Source: Entomortierella parvispora (taxonomy: Eukaryota > Mortierellomycota > Mortierellomycetes > Mortierellales > Mortierellaceae). From it: DNA of 64,000 nt. Made by a program: the position numbers and the translations under genes. The notes under the pieces are model-generated. The model was not told the DNA's origin, ran no database searches, and saw only the letters and a list, made by a program, of their open reading frames with translations. The stretch covers positions 1,364,001 to 1,428,000 of the forward strand of contig OY752145.1 of NCBI GenBank assembly GCA_963573315.1. Direction: 5' to 3'. Shown here in pieces: positions 32,805 to 45,061 of this stretch; within the stretch, counting starts at the first letter, position 1, and every line of letters starts with the position of its first letter.

Positions 32805-35643
32805 CTAAAAGGTACTGCTGTTTCGGACCAAAGACGATGCCCAGCTGACGAGATCTTTGACATTGGTGACCAAATCCACAGCTCGTTTCCCAATGCCTCC
32901 TCCGCCGCCACCGCGTCCACCGCCTGCGGCTTCGCGTTCCAATGCCAGTTTGTTGATGGCCAAGAGTCCCTCTGTCGCAGTCGCAGGTGGAGGTGAAGTT
33001 GTTTTTGGATGGGTCGTAGAAGAAGGTAAGGAAGGTGTAGTAGAGCCAGTTCTGGTGATTGATGCGGGTCCAAGTGCAGCTGCTGGTGGTGGCGTTTCGA
33101 CGACAACGACAGAATCGGTCAATGTTTCTTCTGCATCTTGCTGTTGCTGACCTACATCCTGGGTACCAGAGAATGAGAAAGTCGTCGAGTCGCTCCTCGC
33201 CATGGCCGTTGCCACAGGAGGCATAAAGTCGTCGTCACTCTCTGCCTCCACAAACAATCTGGACCCAATTGACGATCCAGAAGACGAGAGGGAGGAGTCC
33301 ACAGACGGTGATCTGGCGAGAGGAATCGAAGGCATGTCAGCTTCGGCCTCCAAAGGAACTGCAGACTCTGATGTCGGTTCTGGTTGCATAGCGGAGGAAT
33401 AAGAGTACATCAAAGGAGATTGAGCCGAATGCAGCAATGGACGAGTATAAGCGACCTCGGCCATGGCTGCTTCCTGATGTTGGAGGAGATCCTGTAAAGA
33501 CGATCCGTTCAGAGCCAGTTCCTGTTGCTGTTGTTGAAGAAGTAATAATTGCTGCTGTTGTTCTGGAGGTGGAATATACCCAAGCTCGGTGCCCGTGTAA
33601 GGGTTGCCAAGGTATAGCGGTTGCTCAAACAGGCCCTCTTCTTCTTCTTCATCTTCCTCCTCTTCCTCCTCCTCAGCAGCGTGCTGTCCAGTTGCAGAGG
33701 ATGTCATTGGATAGTCAAGACCTTGATGGTCATCATCTTCGTCCTGCATCTCATACGTGCTCTCAGCCTTAAGTTTGGTTGGGTTGATGCGGACAATGCT
33801 CCTGGGTATACGATGGAGCCGTTTGGAAGAGATCCTCATCAAGATTCCGTCTTCATCCTCGTACTCTGTGTAAACACGGCCGCCGCCACCTTCTGATCCT
33901 CCGCGTCTGTTCCATGGCCTCCTGGAAGGGAATCTTCGGAGCTCTAATCCTTCATCTCCTGGCTGCTTCTGCTGCTGTTCCTGTTGCTCCAGCTCCGGTG
34001 ATGACAGCACTTCAGCCTCGTGCGCGTCATCCTCATCCTCCTCGTCGTCTTCTTCGTCTTCCTCATCCTCTTCCGAGATGGCGTCGGTATCAACCGAGAT
34101 GCACTGTTCCACAGAGTCATTGAACCTCAGTTTCGGCTGACGATGTTCCTTAAAGACGGCACTCTCGCGCGCCTTACTATTGGGTTCAATCCGACGCGAC
34201 AGTTTCAAATCTGACTGAACATGAAAGAGAGTGTCAGCCTTGAAGAGTTCAGAGGCTGTCTTGTGTTTCAGGACTGGTTTGAGAAATGGGGTGGAGGATG
34301 AGGAGGAGGAGGAGGAGGAGATGGGGGTCGTGGGTGTCACCGTGCCAGAATTGGAGCCTGTGGAGTTTGCAGCTGAGGTTGCGGTGCCGGGTATAGATGA
34401 AGTGCTGCTATTATTGCTGCTATTATTGCTGCTAAGAGTGCTTGCGACGCTGTTGGTGCTGGTATCATTGCCGTTCTGCTGTGATTCGGCTGCTGTAGTT
34501 GCCAGCACGGTGGGTAGGGCTGATATCGTCTGGGTCCCAAACCGCTCCAGATCAAACTCATCGATGCTAGCCTTATACAATGGTCCATAGAGCCAGGTCG
34601 TGTCACTATCCTTGAGCCTACGAGGAAAACAGAGCAAAAAAAAAAAAAAAAAATCGAGTTAGGGCAAGGCAGAGGACATTCTAGATCGGCAAAGAGGCAA
34701 AAATCGATCCGATCCAATCCTGACGCAGACCAGGCCACGGTGGGCCTCTTTCCATTCTTCTAGTCGTCCATCGTCCATTACAAGCAGCTTCTGTCCTTTC
34801 CTTGCTTTATCGCCTCCAGACCGCACACATCTATTGAAGTAAGGACCTTCTCCTCCACTTGCGCTTGCTTGCACGTGTCTGCAACTGATATTCGTTTTTT
34901 TTTGTTCTTTTTTTTTTTTTTTTTTTTTTTTCGCTTTCTCCTCTTCCTGCTTTCGGTCACCTTGCATTTCCCTTTTTTTATGTTTCTCTCCCGTTTCGCC
35001 AAAAGCAGGCCATTTTTTTGTCCCCTTCCTTCATTCTTTCTTTGTTCACCCCGGCTTACCAATTCAAAGATTTAGGACTGACAGTCTTGAGTTGATGTCT
35101 CTGTTTGGCCCAATTGCGCCAGGAGGCATTCTCGAGTCGAAGGCCATTGATCATATCGTTCTTTTGCTTTGTCATGAATTTCCAAGACGCCGCGATGTCG
35201 TCCTCGTTCTTCCAGCTGTTGCCCAAATAGTCGATCGCCAGCGCAGGTTGGATCACGGGGATGACCCGACCTGCGTCCGTATCATCATGCATCGGCCGAG
35301 TCTTTGCAGACGTAGAAGTAGAGCGGTGAACGAGATTACTCTCGGGAATGATCTGATGGCCCTGGGCCTTGTGATGGTGGTGGCGGTGGTGGCGGTGACT
35401 GTTACTGGAAGAAGATGAGGAAGAGGACTTGTTCATGCGTCGATGACTAGAGGATGAGGTACGGTCGCTACTGGCAGAGGAGCTTCTTTGGCGAGAGGAG
35501 GATATGGTGTGTTTCCGCCCGGGAGACGGAGACTCGGTCCCAGGAGACGACGGTGACGGGGTCTTCTCTGGCTGGGACGTCGTTTCCTCTCGCTCCGGTG
35601 ATTGTTGGCCGGGGTGTATGATGCGAGGTGGGGGGATGGCCAT
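32805..35643 (-). CDS. Reg1-like protein phosphatase 1 regulatory subunit (DUF1752)
   Basis: Two exons on the minus strand, 35643-35060 and 34617-32805, join in phase 2 to about 798 residues. A Ser/His-rich head is followed, at about residues 139-208, by the fungal DUF1752 block (ASWRNWAKQRHQLKTVSP, then LNWLKDSDTTWLYGPL), which crosses the intron. Near residue 359 is PKLRFNDSVEQCISVD, like the PP1-docking region of yeast Reg1. Long Glu/Asp tracts and Gln runs follow. Reg1 directs PP1 (Glc7) to Snf1 for glucose repression; that role here is by family. The intron holds a 24-base poly-T run. SEC16 converges on this gene, with 277 bp between stops. Confidence 0.85.
34908..34931 (+). repeat. 24-base poly-T run in the Reg1-like intron
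   Basis: On the coding (minus) strand this is a poly-A run within the 442-bp intron. The length is likely unstable. Confidence 0.85.
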
Positions 35644-36111
35644 TTCCGTTCGCTGAGGAGTGAGGAAAGTGGGGTGGAGTGTAGATGGAGTTCAGACCAG
35701 GATGGGGTGGAAGGAAGGCGGATGTCAAGGAGAGAGAGAGAGGAAAGGGCAAGGAAGAAACGAGGCGAAGTGAGAGATTTTATGGAGGTGTGAGAGAAAG
35801 AAAGAAAAAGAGAAAGAAAGCCTTTTGGCTCTACCGCCGTGACAAAGATTTTTTTTTTCTTTTTTTTCTGTCGCCATGCCTACGACTTCTCGCGACAAGC
35901 CTCCTTCCTTCCCTTCCCTCCTCCCCCTCCTTCATTCTCACCTTGCTTGTTTGTTTTGTCAAGCTTTCTGTCCGTCAGTCTGTCTTGTGTTCCGGTGTCT
36001 TTTTCTTTCTTTGCATCCTTCTGTTTGTTTTTCGTTGTTGTCTGTCTGCCCTGTCCGACTGTATGTCCCTCTCTCTCCCTCTCCCTCTCTCTCCGTGTGT
36101 GGGGCGTGTGC

Positions 36112-36132
36112 GTGTGTGTGTGTGTGTGTGTG
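36112..36132 (+). repeat. (GT)n microsatellite
   Basis: About ten uninterrupted GT units, preceded by an imperfect GTGTGGGGCGTGTGC stretch. Candidate for length variation. Confidence 0.9.
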
Positions 36133-36222
36133 CACGCAGGATCAACGTCGAAGCTGACTGATCTTGTCCCAGGTAGATACTCCCTCTGCTTTCCCTGATT
36201 GAGCTTTGCCGATACTGACCAC

Positions 36223-36246
36223 AAAAAAAAAAAAAAAAAAAAAAAA
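36223..36246 (+). repeat. 24-base poly-A run
   Basis: Uninterrupted A run in the intergenic region upstream of the Reg1-like gene. Confidence 0.85.
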
Positions 36247-37196
36247 GGAATTCCTGACTGAGAACGAAAAACGGCTGAAAAGACAACTTACTGCGTTCAG
36301 CATGTGCTTTTCTACATCCTCCTCTTCCTCCTCCACCACCGTTTGTGATTAAATCGTGTGGAGAACAACGCAACCACAAAGGACAAACAATGGCGATAGT
36401 CCCATGTCTCCCCTCTCTTTTGATGAGCCTGGGACAGGGCGCAGGACACGTCCCCTTGATCTTGAAATGCGGGAAGGCAAATTGATGCAACCTTTTCCTT
36501 TTCCCTGGCCAATGCATGTTTCGCACAGACCAAGCTGGTCACAATTCTATCTTTGCACTCCTGGACAAAAAAAAAAAAAAAAAAGATACTAGGGCTTTGC
36601 ACTTTTCTTTTCCCTTTCAATTCTTGAATTGCTGGGGCATGTTTTTTCACTGCGGATCAAATTTATTTCAGTCAGTCTTCAAAGCAGACACGCGAGAAGT
36701 AGTATCTGTCCTCCGAGGAGAAAAATCAAGAAAAAAAAAAAAAGTCAAGTAAAAAAAATAGGTTTTAGGGAACAATTGTGAGGTATCCTGACACATTGGC
36801 AGGAAGATGAGGGAATGCGCTTGGCGGATTATATAATAGGAGAAAGAGGAGAAAGAGAGAAAAAAAAACGGAGGTGAAGGATAGATGGCGGTGGCAACTG
36901 GAGAAGGGACTGGAGAAGGGGCATTGCATTACAGGGGATATTTTAGATGGAGGGATATATATTCCGTGCTTTGGTCTTGGATCCCGAAACGCAAAGCAGG
37001 GTCGAGTGGGATGTCTCTCTTTCTTTTTTTTTTTTTTTTGTCGGGTGAATGTTTTGAAGGCATCAGAACGGTCGTTGTCCCAGTAATGTTTGCAAGTCCA
37101 TAGTCGAACTATGCACGTCCACTCCTGATGTTCCTTTCGGCCGTTTGTAGCTTTGTATAGTGGCGGTGAAGAGAGATTTCATTCCTGACCATCCCT

Positions 37197-39024
37197 TTAA
37201 ATCAATTGAAGATAGTTGCTGGGTGCAATTCCAACGGTGCCATCTTGCTTGCGTGCCTGCCACCACTTGCCCTTGTTGTCGACAATGTCCAAAACATCGC
37301 CCTTGGTAAACGAGAGCTCGTTACTGTCGTCAGGGTTGGCCTCGTACGAATACAGGGCACGGGCCTTGTATGCGTAGTCTGCCGAAGGTGCCACAACAAC
37401 AGAGCTCAAGTTTTCCAAAGGTGATTGATGCTGATCAGCGGCCACAATCATGCCACTGGTATGTCCTGTAGCTCCAGGGGTGCGGGGAATCGTGTATCCG
37501 TCAATGGTTCGCTTAGCCAACGAATCTTCCTCTGCTCCAAAGAACACAACCCAAAAGATCTAGTTGTTGTAGCAATTGAAGAACTCGCCGTTAGAATACG
37601 AAAGGGATAAAGCAACCATTGTGCACAGTAGGCAATTCCAGGTATCAGGATAGGACTTGGTGCCTAAGCTTACAAGGACAAGAGATTGGAAGATAAGTCC
37701 AGAACCGACAGCGCTGGTCTTGGAGTAGTGGATGTTGATCATATCATCGATACAGATGAATAAGAGGGAAAGTCCACCGGCCAAGAAGGTCAAGATGACC
37801 AGACGGTAGTTGGGCACCGCTTGCGTTGCAACAGCAAGAGTGACACCAAGGCCCAAGAAGAGGTTGTAGAAGATGTCAACCCAGACTAGGCGAATACTGG
37901 AACCGATGGTACAGGCACCGATAAAGGTGATAAACCAGCCAATCTATATACAAAAAGCGTGGGTCAGTCTCGTGTGTTGACGCTGCAAGCGTGTTTTTTG
38001 GCGCATCGAAAGTTTTCAGCCGCCGACAGATGTCCAACTGCGGCAGAGACGCATTGTTTCTGTTTGCATCCACTGTGGACTCGCTCCCTGGTGGCCTGTT
38101 GCCAAGACAGGACAGACAGACCCGTTTTTGTAAACGCCGGACGACAGCCGGCATCATGTGATACCAAGCATCGGGCCACTGCCTGCGCGACAAAACGTGT
38201 CATCAGAAAGAAAAAAAACATCCTGTGCCCTCCCTGCCCTGTGTTCCTGCTGTGTCCGTCCCTTTCTTGTGTTCCTGTTTTCCAGTTTTGTGTTGTTCCG
38301 ATCATGGCTGACAAACGGATGGCTGCTGAAAGTGTTTGCCACCCGTCTTGTCCTTTTCTTGTTTGGCGGAGAAGAGAGAGAAAACAGGGTCCGAATCCTT
38401 CAACTCCCCCCCCCCCCCCCTTTTTTTTTATGCCTCCTAAGTACGTCCATTCATGGCCATAGGGAGAGCGTGTCCTTTGGCTGACCATCCTGTTTCTGTT
38501 TCTCGCCCTTTGTTGAACAAACGCTGCATGTTTGGTTCGACCGCAACCCCTCTCTTTGGGTCCAGGGCTATTAATATCGAGGTGTGGCGAGGGTGGCAGC
38601 CTGATATTCCCTCTTTGGTGTATGTGGTGTGCGTCTCCGTGTTGGGCGGTTTTCGCTGTCCAAATTGCCGCTGAATGCAGGAGAGAGGATGATGCGATGA
38701 AAAGGAAAAGGAAAAGGAGAGGAGGACGAGAAAAGGAGAGAGCGCACGTCGAAATGGAAGTGGACATGTCCATTTGTACTTCGTTTCGTGACACCCTGGA
38801 GCCATGGCGCGAGAGCGATTCTGTGCTCGTTCCCGAATGAAAATGGCGTTTCTGGCTGACTGGGCAGCTGCTTGAATAGTTGCACGTCTGATTGCAGCAT
38901 TGCCAGCAGTAACCGTGACAAAGAAGAATGACGAATGAATGGAGGGACTAGTTACCGAAATGAGAATGAGTGAGCACAGGAAGAAGGGCTGCGCCAGGAC
39001 GAGTCCGGTATCAATGGGGGCCAT
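37197..39024 (-). CDS. SHO1: High-osmolarity sensor Sho1 (four TM segments plus SH3)
   Basis: Three exons on the minus strand (39024-38956, 37943-37674, 37559-37197), all in phase 0, give 233 residues. Hydrophobic segments are: [17 protein letters not shown] in exon 1, [16 protein letters not shown], one or two over [13 protein letters not shown]...[17 protein letters not shown], and [16 protein letters not shown] across the last junction. The C terminus is an SH3 domain with ALYSYE, KWWQARK and APSNYL, the Pbs2-binding groove. Sho1 feeds the HOG MAP-kinase path and cell polarity. The cytoplasmic linker is short, so the protein is well below the 367 residues of yeast Sho1. The first intron is 1012 bp, the longest here. 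Confidence 0.93.
37944..38955 (-). other. Long first intron of SHO1
   Basis: The donor GTAACT follows the first 23 codons and the acceptor TATATAG precedes IGWFITF. A 15-base C run (38406-38420, plus strand) joined to a T run lies inside. I see no gene or RNA element within it. Confidence 0.75.
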
Positions 39025-40063
39025 GATGATGGAAGAGGAGGGAGAGAGAGAAGGAGAGCAATGCTAAGAGAGTGCTGTCGACGAGTGTGGAAAAAGGGAC
39101 GAGGAATGAAGAAGAAGAAAGAGAAGGAAGGTTCGATGCAGAAGAAAAGAGGAGAGGAAAGAGAAAAGAAAGAGCAACAACAGCAGGAACAGCCAACAAC
39201 AACAGCAAACAACTTTTTTGCACTGCGTAACTTTCGCTCTTTCAGTCAGTCAGTCTTCCTTCAAGGCTCAACTCAACGCCAATGACGATTTTAGGCCTGT
39301 GGAGGAACAACGAGAGCCGAACAATGAAGGACGATCGCCGCACTCCCTTGCCTTCCTTCTGCCGTCCCTTGTGCACCATTCCGCACAGAGTAACCTTTGC
39401 CTCACTCAGACCCCATCCACTCGCAGTTGGGACACATACAGTACAAACGCTGCAGCCCCACACTGCCAAGGCGAGAGTGACGCCTATTCTTAACCAACCA
39501 AGGGAACAACGAAGAGAGAAAGAAAGAGGCAACCATCCTTATCCTTGGCATGGCTCTCGGATAAAGAAGGATGTTTTCATCACCCAAAGATGCCACCTCA
39601 ACCCTCCACTCAGAGAGGCTGTGTAACACAGTCCAAGGAGTTGACATTGAGATTATCATGCCAGCAGGATGTGTTTCCGACAAATTCTGTTCTGTTTCCC
39701 CAGGTACATCTTCTTGGCCCATTTTCAGTCAGGGGAAATGGAGCCAGTTCCCAAACTTCAGGTTATTGCAAGAAGCCAATTAACACTATTCTGTCCAATG
39801 GCAGAGCTGCGATGATATTGTCGAAACTTCTGAGCAGAGCCGCGATGATAATGTCGAACCTAGATACCGGCGACAATGAAATGAGTTCTACGCCGAGAGT
39901 CTACGGCTGTTTCTACTAGAGCAATTATCTAACACAACCGTCCATCTTGTAGATCTGCCACGTCGTTGTCCACCGGTGGACGGAAAACGAGGTTGAAAGC
40001 AACCGCAACGAAGCTGCGTGTCAAATATGATCAGGAAGCGCTTTTATTTGTTTGACATCCTTT
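39025..40063. promoter_or_regulatory. SHO1 upstream region and 3' end of the auxilin-like gene
   Basis: No gene is supported. The 150 bp before the SHO1 start is purine-rich on the plus strand, i.e. CT-rich on the coding strand. A pair of 25-bp direct repeats lies at 39801-39825 and 39834-39858. Confidence 0.45.
39801..39858 (+). repeat. Two 25-bp direct repeats, 33 bp apart
   Basis: The copies (39801-39825 and 39834-39858) begin GCAGAG(C/C) and end ATGTCGAA or TTGTCGAA, with two mismatches. They lie in non-coding DNA. A local duplication is the simplest reading; a repeated protein-binding site is possible. Confidence 0.8.
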
Positions 40064-43000
40064 CTACATGTTGTTTTGGACCTTGAACGCGTCCCAAGCG
40101 GAATTGAGAGTACTGAAAATGGTGTTGGCCATCATCCGCTGCTCTACTGTCGTTGAGGCTCCCAACTAATCATGATCAGATGACATGTTTTGTTAACAAG
40201 CTTGAATCAGAAATGCATGAACACCCTTCTTTTGTTCTATTTTCCTTACCTTGTCAGGATGCATCTTTCCGATTGCCCGTATGTACTTGATCTTGACCTG
40301 TTGAGGCGTCACCAACTCGTGCATACCCACAGCTTTCCAACCAGCGCCTTCCCAGAGGACCGAGCTCAAAGAAGCAATTAGGGCTCGGACATTATCCTCT
40401 TTGCCGCTCTTCCATAACGCCATCTTGCGATCTACTTGATCTCTCAGTCTCAGTTTCTCATCGTCCTCTTGCTCTTGCTGAGCAGCACTCTGTCTCAACT
40501 TGCTGACGCCCTCTGACCGCTCCAATTCCGCACGCGTCTTCGCATCCTGATTTGACTTCTTATTCGAGGCAAACAGGTCCTGCATGGGCGAAGACTGGGT
40601 CGTGGCCGTGGGGGTCCTGCCAGCAGGACGTGACAAAGCAGGTGACGCATTTGCCTTTGCCTCCACAGCTCCGCTCGAAACCATGGCCAAAGCCTTCTCA
40701 CATCGACGATGGCCCTCCACAGCATTCTTGTGGCTAGGGTCTAGTTCTCGCAAACGCGCCCAATCCTCTTTGGCCTCCTTGAATTTCTCCAAGTTTTCAT
40801 AGGCACTAGCTCGTCGCATCAAGGCTTTACCCATCTGGTCCTTCAACTGTACTCCAGTCGTGGCGCCTGTTCCTTCCGACGACAACGAGAATGTGTCGTT
40901 CACGCCTTGACCATCAGGCCCTTGAATCCAGATGATCGTCCGGTCACACTCTGTCACCGTCTCCCGGTATTCTCCTATTTTGAGCAAAGCCGCAGCTCGG
41001 TTGTTCTGGGTCACAATCAATAGTAAATGGCCCGATGGGAGAGCTTGGCCCGCCCGAGCATAAAATTCTGCCGCTTGACCAAACTGCCCCAATTTGAACG
41101 ACTCGTTTCCTTTTTCTTTGAGCTGGTTCGAGGCTGACACTTGTTGGGGATTGGCCTGAACAAGGATTCTAGGCTGTCGAGAGGGCTTAGGCTTGGAGGG
41201 TGGTAATGGTGAGGACGTCCGACCTGGGGTGGATCGAGAGTTGGAGGATCCAAGCGTTGAGGAGACCTTTGAGGAGGCTTGTCCAGATGGTCTCGAAGAT
41301 GGCTCATCCAACGATAGTAAGGTTTGACTCTTAGGAGTAGATCCACCACGTCTTGAGGAGGAGACATAGGCATCTTGGAACGTCTCCTTCTCGTGACGGG
41401 GTCTATATTCCTGCTGCTTGGATTGCTGCTGTCGTTGCCTCTGCTGCTGCTGCTGCTGCTGCTCCCTCCGTCCCTTAAAGACTTCATCGTCCTCTGAATC
41501 AGAATCCTTGTATTGACTGTGGCGATTTGGCTTGTGTTCATCATCAATCCACTCATGTCGGCGGATACCCGGAGGTTTAGAGTCCTCAGGTGCTGCCGTT
41601 ATATCCTCCATCACTGCTTGGACCTTTTCTCGCCCCTGTTTGTAAAATTCGTTGGCCTTGGACAAGACCGACATACCAAAGATAGATGCCGTTCCCACGA
41701 GCTTGTCCTTTTGTTGTTGAAGCTGCTGCGCCCGAGACAGTTCTTGTTGCTGATCACGACTCGGTTGCTGAGGACTGCGTTTGGCACGCCATGCTCCATC
41801 TTCCAAGGGTGATTTCGCGTTATCGTCAAATGAACGGGCTGGAAGATCCGGTGGGCCGTCACTTCGTCTTGAACGAGTTCTTTCTCCAGACGATGTGGTC
41901 GAAGTCATGCGCCTTCTCGAAGATGGCAGTTGCTCTTGAGCCTCGTCGTTTTGAATTAGATACTCAATGGCTGCCTCAATATCTCGGCCATTCTCTGTCA
42001 TAGACAGGGCTAACTTGGCCCTATCCGCCGAGAATCCCATCGCCACAATCTGAGCAATATCTCCTTCTTCACGCGATGACACCGATGGTGATGACTGAGA
42101 TACCTAACGACAGCAGTGTAAAACCGTCAGCAAATGTAAGCAAGTGTACATAATCAGCAGCTCGATGGAGGACGATCTATACCTTTTCACTCCGAGAAAC
42201 AGGAGTACTCAACTGTGATGAGGGGGACACTGAAGGCGAAGGCTGTTTTCCAATGAACGAGCTTAAGGCATCCACAGAACCATCATGAGAGCCGGTCGGT
42301 TTGGCTGGAGGGGCCTTTTCGAATGCTCCCAGATCGAAAACATCATTGTTGTTTGCGGGCTAGGGGGGGGGGGGGGGGGGGGGAGTAGAAAATACACCAA
42401 ATATTCAATACTTTTGCGCATCAGTGTGTCAAAGTAGACAGACAATCTTGTTACTAAAGCCGAGTTTTTTTTTTTCTTTTTTTTTTTACCTGTGGCTCCT
42501 TTGTTCCAGTTGCATTTGCCAGAAAGTCAAGATCCCATGGATCCCCCGTCGTTTTAGGCGTCGACGCAGCCTGGCCGAGCGGAGGGGTATTATACCGACT
42601 ATGGGCGCAAGTGAGATGTTAGTAAGTCATTGTACGCGGTACTGTCTACTACAAGCTCAATGCTCATGACATACATGGAGTTCAGAGATTGGTTCTTGAG
42701 GGCAGGGCTGCTTCGGGAAACTTGGTCCCCTAAAAGCATATCAAAAGGATCCTTGGAATTTGCGTTGGACCCAAGAGTCGACGCAGGCGACGCATTTCTG
42801 GATCGCTCAGGCTGCAGTGGCGTCATCGCAGGTGACATTGATCGTCCCAAACCACCCGGGGACACATTTGAGAGACTGGATAAAGGGTTCTGGCTCTGTG
42901 TCACAGGAGTGGTCATCCCAGGCAAAGGCTGTAGTTGAGACTGAAGTGGAGACTGAAGTGGCTGTGATCGTGGAGATGCAAAGCTGTGTGGCGACGGCGA

Positions 43001-43708
43001 CGACGTTGGTTTTAGAGGTGAGAACCCGCCAAGATTCCCCGGATCATATCCTTTGAGTGGTGCTGGCGATGCAGAAGATGATGCCGGTAAAGATCCGCTC
43101 AAGACATTGTTTGTCAGGTTACCAAAGGCAGCTGGTCGATATGCAGTCGGTTGGGAGATGGTTGAAGCAGAGCTACCATTGATGCCTCCCGTTGAATAAG
43201 AGAACGATGAAGCGGAAGACAGAGCAGGACTCGAGTATCCGGATAGGGAAGTGGGGGTGGATCCGGTCATCGAGCCCATGTATTGCTGCTGCTGCTGCAG
43301 CTGATCGTGACGACGGCGTTCTTCCAAGGTCATGGAGCTGAGGGACTTTGAGAGATCTGATCCTGCGGTGCTCTGGCCAAAGGAAGACACTAACGAGCCA
43401 AAAACATCGTCCGCCGTCTTCTTTGCTGGGCTGGAGGATAAAGCTGAGGATGAGACGAGGTTGCCACGGAATGGTGGCTGTTGTGGCGACGAAGTGGATC
43501 CTGCTGAGGGCGAAGAGAAGGATGAAGATGATGCAGGAGTGGGCACAAGTCCACCTTTGCTCAGGCCCATCTGCAGATGCACCGGCTTCTTGACAGGAGG
43601 CGGAGGAGTGGCCTTCTGTCCGCTTGCTCCTGGTCCAAGCCCTGCTCCGCCTGCGCGCGGCGGCTGGGTTGCTTTGGAGTCCCAGGAGAGGCCCAATAGG
43701 TCTTCCAT
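40064..43708 (-). CDS. SWA2: Auxilin-like clathrin-uncoating protein (UBA, TPR, J domain)
   Basis: Five exons on the minus strand (43708-42675, 42598-42490, 42359-42183, 42103-40250, 40165-40064) give 1091 residues. The first 440 residues are disordered and Ser/Pro/Gln-rich, opening MEDLLGLSWDS, and hold clathrin-box or DPW-like motifs such as DPWDLDFL. A UBA domain lies near residues 450-490 (QIVAMGFSADRAKLAL...AAIEYLIQ), TPR-like helices near 750-930 (LKEKGNESFKLGQFGQAAEFY), and a C-terminal J domain whose HPDK motif ends exon 4. The last 33 residues (LGASTTVEQRMM...NSAWDAFK) complete the auxilin-type J fold. This order is that of yeast Swa2, which recruits Hsc70 to uncoat clathrin vesicles. 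Phases agree throughout. Confidence 0.93.
42363..42383 (+). repeat. 21-base poly-G run next to a splice acceptor
   Basis: On the coding strand this is poly-C leading directly into the TAG acceptor of the third exon of the auxilin-like gene, so it serves as the pyrimidine tract. Confidence 0.88.
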
Positions 43709-43993
43709 GGGAGAGATGGCGGTTGATGGGGGAGGATGAGGGTGGAGAAGGAGGAAGGGAGAGGGAGAAGGAGTGAGAGTGAGAGTGAGAGAGTCAGAGA
43801 GAAGAGAGATGCATGCATCTCATCTTGCATCTTGCACAGTGCACGTGATGATTTTCCATCCTCTCTTTTCCTCTCTTTTCCTCATCATCCTCTTCTTCCT
43901 CTTCATCTCCTTCCTTACCTCACTCGCCGTCCCTCGCTCCCTCCCTCCACTCTAATCCACTCTTTTCGGATTATCATCGCCCAGACCCACCGC
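43709..43993. promoter_or_regulatory. Divergent promoter shared by the auxilin-like gene and eIF1
   Basis: 285 bp between two opposite ATGs. It contains ATGCATGCAT at 43809-43818, 101-110 bp before the auxilin-like start, and CACGTG near 43842. A long CT-rich stretch leads to the eIF1 start. No TATA box is visible. Confidence 0.6.
43809..43818. promoter_or_regulatory. ATGCATGCAT palindrome upstream of the auxilin-like gene
   Basis: A perfect 10-bp palindrome 101-110 bp upstream of ATG 43708. The identical 10-mer occurs upstream of two other minus-strand genes in this window. Confidence 0.6.
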
Positions 43994-44809
43994 ATGTCCG
44001 ATATTCAAAACCTTCAATCCTACGGTATGCACTCGCACTCTGCTGCTGCTGGTTGTTGCTTCGTCCATTGGCCGGCTGACTGGACTGCCGCACTGGCTTA
44101 CTGCGGGCACTGTCTCCCTCGTCTTGAATGCCATGCGGCTGACTGACCCCTCTGTCCACCCTCCTTTCTTTCTAGATCCTTTTGCCGATCTTGGCGATTC
44201 AGGAGACACCGGCGACCAACAAGGCTATATCCGTATGTTCATTTGCCTCGTCTCTTCTATTTTCATTTCCCCATGTCGCGAAGACTGGCTACATGCACAT
44301 GCCGGCTTGTCTTTGTCTGGAGGTCGCTGACGCACTGTGTTGAGACCTTGCAGCGACGTAGCAGCGACGTAGCGTCCACATGGCAGCTATGACGCTCTGT
44401 GGCAAACCGCAGCAGCGCCCGTTTTTTTGCTCCGCTGTCCCTGTCCTCGCTCGTTTCCTCGTCTTCTTCTGCTTTGCCTCCCCTCTTCTTGCAGGCAGCT
44501 GATGGTAGCATGTGCATGTCCATGGATGACTCACAGATACTTTGTTGTTTTTGTCATACAGATATTCGTATCCAGCAGCGTAACGGACGCAAGACCTTGA
44601 CCACCATCCAGGGACTGCCTTCCAACTTTGACAAGAAGCGCATGCTCAAGATCTTCAAGAAGGACTTCGCTTGCAACGGCACCTTGGTAGAGGATGAAGA
44701 GTTGGGTTCCGTTATTCAGCTCCAAGGCGATCAGCGTACTAAGGTCTTGACCCTTTTGACCACCGAGGGCGGCATCGACAAGAAGCAGATCAAACTGCAC
44801 GGATTCTAA
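43994..44809 (+). CDS. SUI1: Translation initiation factor eIF1 (SUI1)
   Basis: Three exons (43994-44024, 44176-44232, 44562-44809) give 111 residues, the usual length. The text includes DPFADLGDSGD at the N terminus, then IHIRIQQRNGRKTLTTIQGL, the core of the SUI1 fold, and CNGTLVEDEELGSVIQLQGD. eIF1 binds the 40S subunit near the P site and enforces start-codon choice. The two introns (151 and 329 bp) are large for so small a gene; introns in the first codons are common in highly expressed genes. AATAAA occurs near 44967. Confidence 0.97.
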
Positions 44810-45061
44810 GCATTGTCGGTTTCTCCCAATCTTTTTTTTTTTCTGTTTCCCCAGTGTAAATTTCAACCTTGTTCTTTCTTTCTTTCTCTCTATCTCTTTC
44901 CACCTTTTGTCTTCTTCTCCTTCTTTCTGAACCACATCTTGGTCCAACCATGCAAAGTGTTTGTGCAATAAAAGGAGATATTTATGATATTGGGCCACAG
45001 CTGACCATTGTTCAGAAAATACTTCAGATACGCACACACCAGGATGTAATGTATGGTGGGC

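Larger units (their letters stand above)
35644..37196. other. Low-complexity intergenic region upstream of the Reg1-like gene
   Basis: About 1.55 kb without a supported gene. It holds CT-rich stretches, a GT dinucleotide array, a 24-base poly-A run (36223-36246), an A-run near 36570-36585 and further A-rich stretches. Most is the 5' region of the Reg1-like gene. The SHO1 3' UTR lies at the right end. A leader intron is possible but not provable. Confidence 0.5.

Noticed and set aside
36099-36246. Possible CRISPR or satellite array
   Set aside because: Only simple GT and A runs; no spacer-repeat pattern, and CRISPR is not expected in a eukaryotic nuclear genome.
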